DNA of 9,836 bases from Helicobacteraceae bacterium (GCA_030596305.1 JAUVKK010000018.1:1-9836); one strand, 5' to 3'; positions 1 through 8,318 are shown, counted from the stretch's first letter. A program made the numbers and translations. The notes: a model not told the origin generated them from the letters alone.

Positions 1-578
1 AGTTCGATTGGCGCAACACTCATCGGTGTAATGGTGTTGTCTACAATAAGTACGATCCCGTTACGGCTGGCAATGTCAGCAATAGCCCGGATGTCAGGCA
101 GACGCATGTTCGGGTTACCGACAGACTCTAAAAAGATGATCTTTGTACTCTCATCAATAGCATCTTCTATTCTTTGAAACTCATCCACATCAAAAAACTG
201 CGTGCTGATGCCAAAACGCGAAAGTGTCTCAGAAAAATAGGAGTACGTTCCACCAAAAAGACCGCCGATACTGATAATACTGTCGCCGCTTTTTAGCAGA
301 GACATCGTTGCCAGTGTTGTTGCCGCCATGCCTGAACTTGTTGCAACCGCACCGACACCGCCATCCATCTCAGCTAAAATACCTTCCAATTTTCCTGATG
401 TAGGGTTACCCATACGTGAATAGAGCGGCTTTTTGACACTTCCGTCAAAGATCCCTTCTGCAGTTTCAGGTGTGCCATAACCAAAAGCAGCTGACTGCGT
501 GACTGCTGGGCTGACTGGGCCCTCTTTAGAACCAACATTTTGGACAAAATAGGTAGAAAACTCTTCAAAATTGTTCAT
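1..578 (-). CDS. PLP-dependent Cys/Met metabolism enzyme (trans-sulfuration family), N-terminal part
   Basis: The first 192 codons of a cytosolic fold-type I PLP enzyme of the Cys/Met metabolism family (cystathionine gamma-synthase, O-acetyl/O-succinylhomoserine sulfhydrylase, methionine gamma-lyase); the gene leaves the window at base 1. It starts at ATG 578-576 (MNNFEEFSTYFVQNVG). Visible family marks are YSRMGNPT near residues 54-61, whose Tyr and Arg hold the PLP phosphate of the partner subunit, the SSGMAA loop near residue 85, and VDNT near residue 180, whose Asp pairs with the pyridine nitrogen. The PLP-binding lysine would lie beyond the edge. These enzymes exchange or eliminate the gamma substituent of homoserine esters or methionine; substrate cannot be decided from this part, though a sulfhydrylase in methionine synthesis is my first guess. 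It is divergent from bioD and has a leader of about 60 bases with a hairpin. Family certain, exact activity open. Confidence 0.9.
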   Translation of the reverse strand, partial: MNNFEEFSTYFVQNVGSKEGPVSPAVTQSAAFGYGTPETAEGIFDGSVKKPLYSRMGNPTSGKLEGILAEMDGGVGAVATSSGMAATTLATMSLLKSGDSIISIGGLFGGTYSYFSETLSRFGISTQFFDVDEFQRIEDAIDESTKIIFLESVGNPNMRLPDIRAIADIASRNGIVLIVDNTITPMSVAPIE

Positions 579-600
579 TAATTAAAACCTTAGTCAGATT

Positions 601-623
601 ATTGCTTCCAAGCTCAAAGCAAT
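601..623. repeat. 7-bp inverted repeat in the divergent intergenic region
   Basis: ATTGCTT (601-607) and AAGCAAT (617-623) are exact reverse complements around a 9-base spacer. On the minus strand it lies in the leader of the Cys/Met enzyme gene; on the plus strand it covers the -35 region of the probable bioD promoter. It could be an operator or an RNA hairpin. No regulator can be named. Confidence 0.4.
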
Positions 624-630
624 CCTGCTG

Positions 631-636
631 TAAAAT
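631..636 (+). promoter_or_regulatory. Possible -10 of the bioD transcript
   Basis: TAAAAT follows CTG and lies 30 bases before the bioD GTG. Transcription would start near 643. There is no -35 match. It is the only reasonable plus-strand -10 in this 88-base gap, so it is offered weakly. Confidence 0.3.
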
Positions 637-644
637 AGTGCGAA

Positions 645-653
645 ATTATAACA
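645..653 (-). promoter_or_regulatory. Extended -10 promoter of the Cys/Met enzyme gene
   Basis: Read on the minus strand this is TGTTATAAT, a perfect extended -10 for the housekeeping sigma factor. Transcription would begin near 638, giving a leader of about 60 bases before ATG 578 that contains the inverted repeat at 601-623. No convincing -35 is seen, which is normal for Campylobacterota. The site overlaps the start region of the divergent bioD transcript. Confidence 0.6.
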
Positions 654-666
654 AAAAGAGATAAGA

Positions 667-1308
667 GTGGCTAAACGTATTTTCATTACCGCAACCAATA
701 CAGATATAGGCAAGACTTATGTCACAAGCCATCTGTTAAAACATTATGCCTCCCTTGGCTTCAAGGTCGGTGTTATCAAACCTATCGAGACCGGTGTTGT
801 TGAAGAGCCCCTTGACGGTTCACTGCTGCTCGCACTTGTCCAATCACTAAATGCAGAGATGGTAGAGCTCACGGTTGATGATATTGTTCCTATCCAGTTT
901 CAACTGCCAGCTGCACCATACTGTGCCAACAGTGCCAAGAGTATTGACCTGTCAGTTGTTGATGAGGCGATTGACAAGATAGAATCCCTTTGTGACATCT
1001 TGATCATCGAAGGTGCCGGCGGACTTTATGTCCCCATTGACAAAGAGACAATGATCATTGACCTGATCGAGCGTTTTGAAGCAAAGGCGCTGCTTGTATC
1101 TCACTGCAGACTGGGGTGTATTAATGACACTATTCTCTCCATAAAAGCACTCCAAGAGAGAGACATTAATCTTGTCTGGACACTCAACTGTCACGCAGAT
1201 GATAAGAGTTTTTCAACCGTTTCAGAACCCTATTTTAAAGATCAATATCCAGACTTCACCATCTTTAAAAATGATATTGCCAAAATAGCCGATACACTTT
1301 TGCTATAA
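667..1308 (+). CDS. bioD: Dethiobiotin synthetase
   Basis: ATP-dependent dethiobiotin synthetase, the penultimate step of biotin synthesis: it carboxylates 7,8-diaminopelargonic acid and closes the ureido ring. The 213 residues are slightly shorter than the usual 220-230. Residues 8-17 ([10 protein letters not shown]) are the modified Walker A loop with Lys16 and Thr17; KPIETG at 38-43 is the conserved second motif; EGAGGLYVP at 115-123 is the third, whose Glu binds magnesium. The start is GTG 667, preceded by a purine-rich AAAGAG/AAGAG stretch; no ATG nearby fits. The end of the protein is less typical, as in many members. The next gene, pyrB, begins about 28 bases after the stop, so the two are probably co-transcribed although their pathways differ. 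No other bio gene lies in the window. Confidence 0.95.
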   Translation: MAKRIFITATNTDIGKTYVTSHLLKHYASLGFKVGVIKPIETGVVEEPLDGSLLLALVQSLNAEMVELTVDDIVPIQFQLPAAPYCANSAKSIDLSVVDEAIDKIESLCDILIIEGAGGLYVPIDKETMIIDLIERFEAKALLVSHCRLGCINDTILSIKALQERDINLVWTLNCHADDKSFSTVSEPYFKDQYPDFTIFKNDIAKIADTLLL

Positions 1309-1324
1309 TCACGTTAATAATTCA

Positions 1325-1330
1325 GAGGAG
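1325..1330 (+). promoter_or_regulatory. Ribosome binding site that decides the pyrB start
   Basis: GAGGAG abuts the first of three consecutive ATG codons (1331, 1334, 1337). Spacing is 0, 3 and 6 bases. Only the third has a normal distance, so translation most likely begins at 1337. Confidence 0.65.
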
Positions 1331-1336
1331 ATGATG

Positions 1337-2212
1337 ATGCAGCACCTTATACGAACGGACGACTTTACTGTAGAGGAGATCAACGGACTGCTACAAGATG
1401 CTGAGATCTTTTCAAAAGGCGGTTTTGACCGTGTCTTACAAGACAAACTGATCATCACCCTCTTCTTTGAGAACTCCACACGTACAAAAAGTTCTTTTGA
1501 GATCGCAGCAAAACGTCTTGGCGCAGAGATCGTTCACCTCGATGTGGCAAAAAGCTCTACCAAAAAAGGAGAGACCCTTGTTGACACAGCGACCAACCTT
1601 GATGCCATGGGACCCCATGCCATCATCGTCCGCCACTCTGACGCCGGTGTGCCTAAAATCCTCTCAAACCATACCCAGGCCTCCATCATCAATGCGGGTG
1701 ACGGTGCACACGCACACCCAACCCAGGCCCTGCTCGACCTTTTTACCCTGACACAGCACTTTGGTGATTTAAAGGGCAAACGTATCGCTATCGTCGGCGA
1801 TATTAAAAACTCTCGTGTTGCCAACTCCAACATCGAACTTTTGACACGTTTTGGTCTTAAAGTCACACTTGTTGCACCCCCTCAATTTATGCCGGCAACC
1901 GACCTGCCTAATACCTATCATCTTGAAGATGTCATCGACGATGTCGACATCATCATGAGCCTTCGAACTCAGACAGAGCGCCACTCTCAACAGTCATACG
2001 CTTCACTCAAAGATTATGCAAGTGACTTCTGCCTTACAAAAGAGCTGGTCGGGGACAGAGATCTTATTATCTTACATCCGGGACCGGTACATCGTAACAT
2101 CGACATCGATGATGCTCTGTTGGCAGACGATCGTTGTAAAGTACTCCAACAGGTCGCTAACGGGGTCTCAATGCGTATGGCTATACTTAAAAAACTAATT
2201 GATGATCAATAA
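1337..2212 (+). CDS. pyrB: Aspartate carbamoyltransferase catalytic subunit
   Basis: Catalytic chain of aspartate transcarbamoylase, the committed step of pyrimidine synthesis: carbamoyl phosphate plus L-aspartate gives N-carbamoyl-aspartate. Counting from ATG 1337 it has 291 residues. FFENSTRT (43-50) is the carbamoyl-phosphate loop; SSTKKGE (73-79) carries the lysine that reaches into the neighbouring subunit's site; HPTQALLDL (127-135), [11 protein letters not shown] (154-164) and LRTQTERH (209-216) are the usual inner motifs; HPGPVHRN (247-254) is the C-terminal signature. Asp/Arg residues for both substrates are present, so it should be active. No regulatory chain gene (pyrI) or dihydroorotase-like partner is adjacent. 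The last 11 bases overlap pabB, which implies coupled translation. A start at 1331 would only add two methionines. Confidence 0.97.
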   Translation: MQHLIRTDDFTVEEINGLLQDAEIFSKGGFDRVLQDKLIITLFFENSTRTKSSFEIAAKRLGAEIVHLDVAKSSTKKGETLVDTATNLDAMGPHAIIVRHSDAGVPKILSNHTQASIINAGDGAHAHPTQALLDLFTLTQHFGDLKGKRIAIVGDIKNSRVANSNIELLTRFGLKVTLVAPPQFMPATDLPNTYHLEDVIDDVDIIMSLRTQTERHSQQSYASLKDYASDFCLTKELVGDRDLIILHPGPVHRNIDIDDALLADDRCKVLQQVANGVSMRMAILKKLIDDQ

Positions 2213-3131
2213 AATATCTAAACTCGCCTCCCAAGGCACCCCCTTTCTGCTTATCAGTGATTTTAAAGCAGAAAAACTTCTTGTCTATACCCAGGACGAG
2301 CTGCTAAAAGAGGATATTGAATTCTCCTTTACCCCAACGGCTGTACTGGAACCTACTCCGCTTACAAAACAGCCTATCGATTACCAAACATACAAACTCG
2401 GCTTTGACAAGATCATAGAGCATATCAAAGCCGGAGAGACCTATCTGCTCAACTACACCTGCTCAACACCTATTGACTGTACCCTCTCGCTCAAAGAGAT
2501 CTACCAAAAGGCCCATGCGAAATTCAAACTCCGTTACAAAGATGATTTTGTCTGTTTCTCACCGGAACGTTTTATAAAAATCGAGGGTGCGACCATCTCC
2601 ACCTACCCCATGAAAGGGACTATTGACGCCGCAGTTCCTAATGCACAAGAGAGCATATTGAATAATGAAAAAGAGATGGCAGAGCACATCATGGTCGTTG
2701 ACCTTCTACGTAACGACTTAGGCATTGTCGCACGCAACATCAAGGTTGAAAAGTTTCGTTATATCGATCATCTGAAAACAGGAGATAAAGAACTGCTGCA
2801 AGTCTCTTCCAAGATCACAGGTGAGTTACCACCTTCCTGGCGAAAAGAGTTCGGCAGTATCATCAACGCACTTCTGCCTGCAGGCAGCATCAGCGGTACC
2901 CCAAAAAAGAGTACGGTAAAGATCATTGAAGAGGTAGAGAGACATAAGAGAGGTTTTTTTACCGGTATATTTGGCTATTTTGACGGTCGGAATTTTGACA
3001 GTGCCGTGATGATACGTTTTATTGAAAAACAAAATACTCAACTCATTTATAAAAGCGGTGGTGGTATTACACTGGACAGTCAAGCGGAAAATGAGTACCA
3101 GGAGATGATCGACAAGATCTATATTCCATAA
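2202..3131 (+). CDS. pabB: Aminodeoxychorismate synthase component I, short stand-alone form
   Basis: Chorismate-binding enzyme that aminates chorismate to 4-amino-4-deoxychorismate on the way to p-aminobenzoate and folate, using ammonia from a PabA partner not encoded here. At 309 residues it is much shorter than E. coli PabB (about 450): it keeps the C-terminal catalytic domain and only a small N-terminal part. Motifs in order: YPMKGT (135-140), DLLRND (167-172), [14 protein letters not shown] (224-237), [13 protein letters not shown] (250-262), AVMIRFIE (268-275) and [16 protein letters not shown] (286-301). Lys138 in the PxKGT motif is typical of PabB; TrpE and isochorismate enzymes have Ala there. 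There is no fused PabC lyase domain, unlike some relatives. ATG 2202 was chosen over TTG 2199; it overlaps pyrB by 11 bases. Confidence 0.88.
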   Translation: MINKISKLASQGTPFLLISDFKAEKLLVYTQDELLKEDIEFSFTPTAVLEPTPLTKQPIDYQTYKLGFDKIIEHIKAGETYLLNYTCSTPIDCTLSLKEIYQKAHAKFKLRYKDDFVCFSPERFIKIEGATISTYPMKGTIDAAVPNAQESILNNEKEMAEHIMVVDLLRNDLGIVARNIKVEKFRYIDHLKTGDKELLQVSSKITGELPPSWRKEFGSIINALLPAGSISGTPKKSTVKIIEEVERHKRGFFTGIFGYFDGRNFDSAVMIRFIEKQNTQLIYKSGGGITLDSQAENEYQEMIDKIYIP

Positions 3132-3211
3132 AGAGTTCTACTTAATCACACCTCTAAAAACTCAATTTAACACTTCTTGTAGTAAGATTAACTTTTCTAA
3201 TAGGATAAATT

Positions 3212-4618
3212 TTGGTGACACATCTCAAAAATAGATTTTTACAATGTCTTAACAGTAATATGGATTTTGACGATCAGGATTTTGACGACAAGCTTCGCCA
3301 CAATATTATCAATCTGACCGTGTTTCTTGCCATATTCGGTCTACTGTTCGGTATGACAAACAACTTGCTTAAGGCAGACTATACCGGTGTCACTGTTAAT
3401 ATTTCTGCTATTGTCATCTTACTTGTCACCGTCTCTTTTTTACGTATAAAAAAAGAGAAGTTCGAACTTATCATGACAATCTTGACAATCGAATTTATAA
3501 CTCTCTTTAACCTGTTGCTCATGATCTCAGAACCGGCAGCGCTTAAACACATCTGGCTGATCACTTTTCCGGCACTGATCTTTTTTTACAAAGGGACGAA
3601 GGCCTGGCTAACCTGGGTCGTCATCTTTATACTTTCACTCTTCCTGACAAAACTTCAGCCATTTTATCCTATCAACTATACCTACGGCGAGATCGTCTAC
3701 ATTTCAGTCGTTATTATCACAATGACAGTGATCATCTACTTTTATAAAAGTCGTATCGATATCGGAAACCAGACCATTATAGAGCAAAAAGAGCAACTCG
3801 AAGCCCTCACTAAAGAGCTGGAGTCCAAGGTTGAAGAGAAGACTAAAGAGCTTAGAGAACTTAACCTCAGTCTTGAAGAGAAAGTGGAAGACAAAGCAAA
3901 GGAGCTTGTTGAAAAAGATGCTATGATCCTGGCACAATCACGCCAGGCAGCTATGGGGGAGATGATCAGTATGATCGCGCATCAGTGGCGACAGCCGCTC
4001 TCGACTATCACCCTGCAGATTGCAAACCTTAAGATCAACTCTCTGCTGGAAAAACAGACGGTTGAAGAGACCAATGATGCTCTCGAGCATATATCTGACA
4101 CCATCATCTATCTCTCTGAGACCATCGATGATTTTCAAAGCTTTTTTAAACCTAACAAGCAGCAGGAGACACGAAGTATCTGTGAACTGGTAGAACGCGG
4201 CACTAACTTTGCAAAACCGCGTCTGCAAGTCGCCGGCATTGAAATACTCTATTCATGTGACGAAGAGGTCTATGTACTCACCTATCCTAACGAGTTCGCC
4301 CAGGTCATCATCAATATCATCAATAATTCCATCGATGCACTTTTGGAGCGGGCAGTAGACAAGCCAACTATCAAAGTGAAGATTGTTCATAGCGATCATA
4401 CTATTGAGGTCAGTATCAGCGACAACGCCGGCGGTATTGACAAAAAGATCATCAATACTATCTTTGAGCCCTACTTCAGTACCAAAGGCAAAAATGGCAC
4501 AGGACTGGGTCTCTATATGAGTAAAATGATCATTGAAAACGAGTTAAGCGGTACATTAAAGGTCAAAAACATCCGTAAAGGTGCTCAATTTACGGTTAAG
4601 ATCCCTCTCTCCAACTAA
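3212..4618 (+). CDS. Orphan membrane sensor histidine kinase
   Basis: A 468-residue inner-membrane sensor kinase. About six hydrophobic segments (roughly 32-50, 60-77, 85-105, 113-127, 130-147, 160-177) are joined by short loops, so there is no real periplasmic sensor domain; the signal may be read in or near the membrane. A charged coiled coil (about 185-245, with ELESKVEEKTKEL-type heptads) leads to the H-box AHQWRQPLS with the phospho-acceptor His257. The ATPase domain has the N-box NIINNSIDAL (368-377), G1 DNAGGID (404-410), F-box FEPYFSTKG (418-426) and G2 GTGLGLYMS (429-437). All catalytic residues are present. No response regulator is adjacent. TTG 3212 and GTG 3215 are both possible starts, 6 and 9 bases after AGGA (3202-3205). 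An 80-base AT-rich gap separates it from pabB; I see no convincing promoter there. Its input and partner are unknown. Confidence 0.9.
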   Translation: MVTHLKNRFLQCLNSNMDFDDQDFDDKLRHNIINLTVFLAIFGLLFGMTNNLLKADYTGVTVNISAIVILLVTVSFLRIKKEKFELIMTILTIEFITLFNLLLMISEPAALKHIWLITFPALIFFYKGTKAWLTWVVIFILSLFLTKLQPFYPINYTYGEIVYISVVIITMTVIIYFYKSRIDIGNQTIIEQKEQLEALTKELESKVEEKTKELRELNLSLEEKVEDKAKELVEKDAMILAQSRQAAMGEMISMIAHQWRQPLSTITLQIANLKINSLLEKQTVEETNDALEHISDTIIYLSETIDDFQSFFKPNKQQETRSICELVERGTNFAKPRLQVAGIEILYSCDEEVYVLTYPNEFAQVIINIINNSIDALLERAVDKPTIKVKIVHSDHTIEVSISDNAGGIDKKIINTIFEPYFSTKGKNGTGLGLYMSKMIIENELSGTLKVKNIRKGAQFTVKIPLSN

Positions 4619-4634
4619 GATCTATGGAACTGCT

Positions 4635-5015
4635 TTAAGCTAAGTTCTTCTCCAATTTCACATTCACATTTTCGCAAAATTGTTCAAAAGAGGGTAGTGA
4701 TAAAGAAGCTTTGCGCTGTGCAGTCCCCCACATCGGCTCAGGAAAAAAGCTGTCTTCTTTAAAACGCGCCATAATGTGCCAGTGAACCAAAGGAACATAG
4801 TTTCCGAATGAGGCGATGTTGATCTTGGTAGGCTGATAGTAAGAGAGCATCTCTTTTTCAATAAGATCCAAAGCTATAAAGATAGCGCTCTTCTCTTCAA
4901 GAGTACACTCACTGAACTCTCTGCGTTCTACCTGTGTAAAGATCTTTAACCAAGGGATCTCGCTCTCTTCGATCTCAACACGGAGAAGTTCATTTTGAAA
5001 CATCTTAGTGGACAT
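4635..5015 (-). CDS. HIT-family protein (diadenosine tetraphosphate hydrolase-like)
   Basis: A 126-residue histidine-triad protein of the bacterial group annotated as diadenosine tetraphosphate hydrolase. The signature is NIASFGNYVPLVHWHIMARF (residues 66-85): the triad reads L76-x-H78-x-H80, so the first His of HxHxH is replaced while the middle, normally catalytic, His78 is kept. This group commonly has Gln at the first place. FFPEPMWG (90-97) after the triad is also typical. A nucleotide hydrolase role is inferred only. ATG 5015 is preferred because AAAG lies 6 bases upstream; ATG 5021 (adds two residues) and ATG 5003 are alternatives. The start overlaps the end of the upstream small membrane protein gene, so translation is probably coupled. 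It converges on the kinase gene with only 16 bases between the stops and no visible terminator. Confidence 0.82.
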   Translation of the reverse strand: MSTKMFQNELLRVEIEESEIPWLKIFTQVERREFSECTLEEKSAIFIALDLIEKEMLSYYQPTKINIASFGNYVPLVHWHIMARFKEDSFFPEPMWGTAQRKASLSLPSFEQFCENVNVKLEKNLA

Positions 5016-5286
5016 GATCATCTTTACGGCGGCGTTTGTGACGACGTGTTTTTTCTCCTTGGCGTCTCTCTGAACGTTGATGTCGTCTTTCCGGTAGTTT
5101 ACTCTCGTGTGTCAGTTGGTTCGCTTTTCTACGTCCTTGGTCAACACGACGATCTTTCATACCTGCGCGTCGCTGCTCTTTCCGTCGGTCTTTGCTACCA
5201 CTGTAGGGATTACGAAATTTCAACCAAAGAAATATGATGACAAGTGCGCCAAAAAGAAGTCCAAATGTCTGTTTATCAAGTTCCAT
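5005..5286 (-). CDS. Small one-helix membrane protein with arginine-dyad tail, function unknown
   Basis: I do not recognise this 93-residue protein. Residues 8-24 form a single hydrophobic helix (FGLLFGALVIIFLWLKF). The remaining 70 residues are very hydrophilic and basic, with RR dyads at 34, 39, 46, 52, 67, 74, 81 and 85, often in DRR or ERR and 5-7 residues apart. By the positive-inside rule the tail should face the cytoplasm, where it could touch nucleic acid, acidic lipid or a partner protein. It is not a cleaved signal peptide by eye. ATG 5286 follows AAGGG at a spacing of 6, a good ribosome binding site, which supports it as a real gene. Its last codons overlap the start of the HIT protein gene. 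The AT-rich 100 bases upstream probably hold the promoter, but no -10 stands out. Confidence 0.7.
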   Translation of the reverse strand: MELDKQTFGLLFGALVIIFLWLKFRNPYSGSKDRRKEQRRAGMKDRRVDQGRRKANQLTHESKLPERRHQRSERRQGEKTRRHKRRRKDDHVH

Positions 5287-5357
5287 AAAAACCCTTATAT
5301 ATATAATATTAATTATGACTGTATTTTAACAGAAAAATATAAAATCATGGTTTCAAA

Positions 5358-5375
5358 CAGGCATTATCCTGCCTG
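5358..5375 (-). terminator. Weak stem-loop after fabH
   Basis: CAGGCA (5358-5363) and TGCCTG (5370-5375) form a 6-bp stem with a 6-base loop, 18 bases past the fabH stop on the minus strand. Only TTT follows, so this is at best a weak intrinsic terminator for the ndk-fabH operon. It lies just before the promoter region of the small membrane protein gene. Confidence 0.4.
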
Positions 5376-5392
5376 CTTTAAGAAGAGGAAAG

Positions 5393-6388
5393 TTATTTTG
5401 AAAAAGGTGAAAAAGGAACTAAGGCAGAACCCCAGGTAAGACCGCCGCCAAAGGCGTCAAGAAGCATCATCTCACCTGCTTTAAGTCCGCCTTCTTCGTA
5501 GAGATCATTGATCGCCATCGGAATAGATGCACCCGAAGTGTTACCATATTTGTGTACTGTCAAAACAACTTGGTCTTCACGCATCTTAAGCGCATCACCA
5601 ACCGCTTTGATAATACGGTAGTTCGCCTGATGTGGCACAAAATGTGCAATATCATCAGATTCAAGATTATTGTCTGCCAGGATCTGTACGACATCTTTAG
5701 TCAAGGTACGTACTGCGATTTTAAAGGTCTCGTTGCCCTTCATCTGAATAAATGATGCTTCTGATTTGAGCTCATTTTGGTGAGGGTTGCCTGTTCCGCC
5801 ATCCGGTGTCATCAAGAAATCACCCAGACTTCCGTCAGCAGCAATATGAAGGTCAAGGATCGCCTCATCTTTGTTATCTGTTGCTGAGATAACCGCTGCG
5901 CCCGCACCGTCACCGAACAAAATACAGGTTCCACGGTCAGTATAGTCAGTAATAGCAGACATCTTTTCAGAACCAACGATAAGAATGTTCTTCTTCATAC
6001 CGGACTCAATAAATGCCTTAGCAATACCAAGAATATAGACAAAACCGGTACATGCTGCTGAGATATCAAAAGCAGGAACCTTGTCGAGACCCATCTTGTG
6101 TGCAACCACAGTAGCTGTAGAAGGCATGTTAAAGTAATCTGGAGAGATCGTGGCCATGACGATCATGTCGATGTCACTCTTTGCAAGACCAGAGCGCTCG
6201 ATCGCTAGTTCTGCCGCTTTGACCGCCATATCAGAAGTGGTCTCATTTTTAGCCGCTATGCGACGTTCTTTGATACCTGTACGTTTTGTGATCCACTCAT
6301 CCGTGGTATCGACCATCTTGGTCAAGTCTTCGTTAGAGAGAATTCTTTCTGGTACATAAGCACCAATAGAGCGGAAAGCAGCGTACAT
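5393..6388 (-). CDS. fabH: 3-oxoacyl-ACP synthase III (KAS III)
   Basis: Beta-ketoacyl-ACP synthase III, which starts type II fatty-acid synthesis by condensing acetyl-CoA with malonyl-ACP in the cytosol. The 331 residues match the family length. The catalytic triad is complete: Cys113 in SAACTGFVY, His253 in [10 protein letters not shown] and Asn283 in [10 protein letters not shown]. Early motifs [13 protein letters not shown] (31-43) and the [11 protein letters not shown] loop (156-166) are also typical. Its ATG shares one base with the plsX stop (TAATG), so translation is coupled, with AAGGA just upstream. The plsX-fabH pair is a common bacterial arrangement that joins phospholipid and fatty-acid initiation. 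It is the last gene of the operon. Confidence 0.97.
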   Translation of the reverse strand: MYAAFRSIGAYVPERILSNEDLTKMVDTTDEWITKRTGIKERRIAAKNETTSDMAVKAAELAIERSGLAKSDIDMIVMATISPDYFNMPSTATVVAHKMGLDKVPAFDISAACTGFVYILGIAKAFIESGMKKNILIVGSEKMSAITDYTDRGTCILFGDGAGAAVISATDNKDEAILDLHIAADGSLGDFLMTPDGGTGNPHQNELKSEASFIQMKGNETFKIAVRTLTKDVVQILADNNLESDDIAHFVPHQANYRIIKAVGDALKMREDQVVLTVHKYGNTSGASIPMAINDLYEEGGLKAGEMMLLDAFGGGLTWGSALVPFSPFSK

Positions 6389-7383
6389 TATTTTCCTTCG
6401 TTTAGTTCAGTCAATGAGCGCTCGATGTGCTCGTTTACCCCGGTATCAACATAGCGGATCGCTTGGAAGATGGCATTTTTAATCGCTTTAGGATTACTTT
6501 TACCATGACCGACGATCGCACACCCTTTAATACCGATAAGCGGAGCACCGCCCTCTTCAGCATAGTCGATCTCTTTTTTCAGGAGTTTAAATACTTTACG
6601 CATCAAAAGGGCACCCGTGATCGCAATAGGTGATTTACGGATATAGTCTTTAATAAAGAAAGAGATGGTCGAAGCAACACCCTCAGCTGTTTTAAGCACT
6701 AGGTTACCGATGAACCCATCACAGACAACAACATCGCACTCGCCATTGAAGATATCACTGCCTTCAACGTTGCCGATGAAACCGTCATAACCCTGAAGCT
6801 TTTTAAAGGCTGCTTTTGTGACCTCGTTACCTTTTGACTCCTCTTCACCATTAGCTAGAAGACCGATACGAGGTTTTTTGACACCGACCATGTCCTGAGC
6901 ATAATACTTACCCATCACAGCAAACTCAACAAGGTTTTCTGGGCCACAGTCAACATTAGCACCAACGTCTAACAGCACTGTTCGTGTTTTACCCTTGCTT
7001 GGCATCATCGTAACAAGTGCCGGACGTGAGACATGTTTCAAACGTCCAAGGCGAAGTGTTGCGACTGTCATCGTTGCGCCACTGTGACCTGCAGAGACAA
7101 CACCGTCAGCCTCACCTTTTTTTACAAGGTCGACCGCTTTGAAGATAGAACTCTCTTTTCGCTTAAGTGCGTCCGTTGCAGCGTCAGACATCTCAATAAC
7201 ATCGTCCGCGTCTACAATTGAAATCTTATTTTTATAACCCTTAGGTAACAAAGACAAAATCTCATCTCGCTTGCCAACCAATATTGGTTCGAACTTACGC
7301 TCTTTTAGTGCTAATAGACAACCCTTAACAATTGGCTCGGGACCAAAGTCCCCACCCATTGCGTCAATCGCAATTTTAATCAT
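6388..7383 (-). CDS. plsX: Phosphate acyltransferase PlsX
   Basis: Acyl-ACP:phosphate acyltransferase, a peripheral membrane enzyme making acyl-phosphate that PlsY uses for the first acylation of glycerol-3-phosphate. The 331 residues begin with the family signature [16 protein letters not shown]. Other conserved blocks are [11 protein letters not shown] (near residue 98), [15 protein letters not shown] (near 138), [13 protein letters not shown] (near 175), [12 protein letters not shown] and [12 protein letters not shown] (near 223). It starts at ATG 7383, three bases after the rpmF stop, and ends in the TAATG overlap with fabH. No strong Shine-Dalgarno is seen in front, which fits reinitiation from rpmF. 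plsY is not in the window. Confidence 0.97.
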   Translation of the reverse strand: MIKIAIDAMGGDFGPEPIVKGCLLALKERKFEPILVGKRDEILSLLPKGYKNKISIVDADDVIEMSDAATDALKRKESSIFKAVDLVKKGEADGVVSAGHSGATMTVATLRLGRLKHVSRPALVTMMPSKGKTRTVLLDVGANVDCGPENLVEFAVMGKYYAQDMVGVKKPRIGLLANGEEESKGNEVTKAAFKKLQGYDGFIGNVEGSDIFNGECDVVVCDGFIGNLVLKTAEGVASTISFFIKDYIRKSPIAITGALLMRKVFKLLKKEIDYAEEGGAPLIGIKGCAIVGHGKSNPKAIKNAIFQAIRYVDTGVNEHIERSLTELNEGK

Positions 7384-7386
7384 TAA

Positions 7387-7536
7387 TTATTTGTACTCGC
7401 CAGTAGTTGGGTTAATGTGGTGTGGTAACTTGTATGTTCCATCTTTGTCTTTAACCGGGCGTGCTAGTGTGATCTTGTAGTGTGTTCTGCGCTTTGCTGA
7501 ACGTGAGTGTGATACTCGTCTTTTAGGTACTGCCAT
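7387..7536 (-). CDS. rpmF: 50S ribosomal protein L32
   Basis: A 49-residue, highly basic protein beginning [20 protein letters not shown], the unmistakable start of ribosomal protein L32, a component of the large subunit. It has no cysteines, so it is the zinc-free form. AAGGA stands about 8 bases before ATG 7536, a good ribosome binding site. It sits two bases after yceD and three before plsX; the yceD-rpmF-plsX-fabH order is widely conserved in bacteria and links ribosome and membrane synthesis. Confidence 0.96.
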   Translation of the reverse strand: MAVPKRRVSHSRSAKRRTHYKITLARPVKDKDGTYKLPHHINPTTGEYK

Positions 7537-7538
7537 CT

Positions 7539-7898
7539 TTAATTCCTTTCTTGGTTTTTACAGTTGTCACAACTGTGATAATCATTTCTGATCAGTTCGA
7601 TCTCAGAGTGTATTAACTCATCAAAATCTAATTTTTCCTCAATCTCTATGACGTCATAGGTCTCGTTAAAGCCCTTATATACGCCATCTGAAACGAGTAG
7701 CTCTATTTTTTCGTTTAACATTGTAGCGAAATCTTCGGCACATATGTCACAAGTGAGTGTAATCTCACCTGACAACTGCGCTTGAAGTAGAGCTAAGTTA
7801 CGCTCTTTAAAGACAACTTCGCCTTTGAGCGTAACACCTTCAGCGCTTGTGTTAAACTCTGTAGGTGTCTGTGTAATACGTCTGAACGGTATGTTCAT
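7539..7898 (-). CDS. yceD: YceD/DUF177 family protein upstream of rpmF
   Basis: A 119-residue cytosolic protein assigned to the YceD (DUF177) family from its length, its place directly before rpmF, and its CDICAEDF block at 50-57. In other bacteria YceD is linked to 23S rRNA or ribosome assembly; the exact role is not settled. A second CxxC pair, SCDNCK (109-114), near the C-terminus could with the first form a zinc site. The middle is rich in acidic residues ([10 protein letters not shown]). ATG 7898 has no clear Shine-Dalgarno and lies 6 bases after the ndk stop, which suggests coupled translation. The family call relies partly on context. Confidence 0.82.
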   Translation of the reverse strand: MNIPFRRITQTPTEFNTSAEGVTLKGEVVFKERNLALLQAQLSGEITLTCDICAEDFATMLNEKIELLVSDGVYKGFNETYDVIEIEEKLDFDELIHSEIELIRNDYHSCDNCKNQERN

Positions 7899-7904
7899 CA
7901 GTAA

Positions 7905-8318
7905 TTAAGAGATCTCTCTCTCAGCGAAAAAGAAAGCGATCTCGACCGCTGCATTTTCAACAGAGTCACTACCGTGAACTGCATTTGCATCGATGCTCTC
8001 AGCGAAGTCTGCACGAATCGTACCAGCTTCAGCTTCAGCAGGGTTAGTTGCACCCATAAGATCACGGTTTTTCTGCATTGCAGCCTCACCTTCAAGAACT
8101 GTAACAACTACAGGACCAGAGATCATGAATTCAACAAGGTCTTTGAAAAAAGGACGCTCTGCGTGAACTGCGTAAAATGCTTCAGCATCTTGTTGAGAAA
8201 GTTGAAGCTTTTTAGTTGCTGCAATACGAAGACCATTAGTCTCAAAACGAGAAAGGATCTTACCGATAACACCTTTAGCGACTGCATCTGGCTTGATAAT
8301 TGATAGTGTACGTTCCAT
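7905..8318 (-). CDS. ndk: Nucleoside diphosphate kinase
   Basis: NDP kinase transfers the gamma phosphate of ATP to nucleoside diphosphates through a phosphohistidine, balancing NTP and dNTP pools. The 137 residues are the normal bacterial length. The N-terminus [19 protein letters not shown] is diagnostic; Lys9 and the [11 protein letters not shown] segment (68-78) line the site; the nucleophile is His115 in [15 protein letters not shown] 8318 follows AGGAG at 7 bases, a strong ribosome binding site. It is the first gene of a five-gene operon and has its own promoter at 8354-8359. Confidence 0.98.
   Translation of the reverse strand: MERTLSIIKPDAVAKGVIGKILSRFETNGLRIAATKKLQLSQQDAEAFYAVHAERPFFKDLVEFMISGPVVVTVLEGEAAMQKNRDLMGATNPAEAEAGTIRADFAESIDANAVHGSDSVENAAVEIAFFFAEREIS

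Noticed and set aside
1467..1866. Alternative frames of 94 and 110 codons inside pyrB
   Set aside because: They are shadows of a fully conserved pyrB reading frame.
4995..5439. Open frames on the + strand across 4995-5439
   Set aside because: They run antisense to the HIT and small membrane protein genes, have no ribosome binding sites and show no recognisable protein features.
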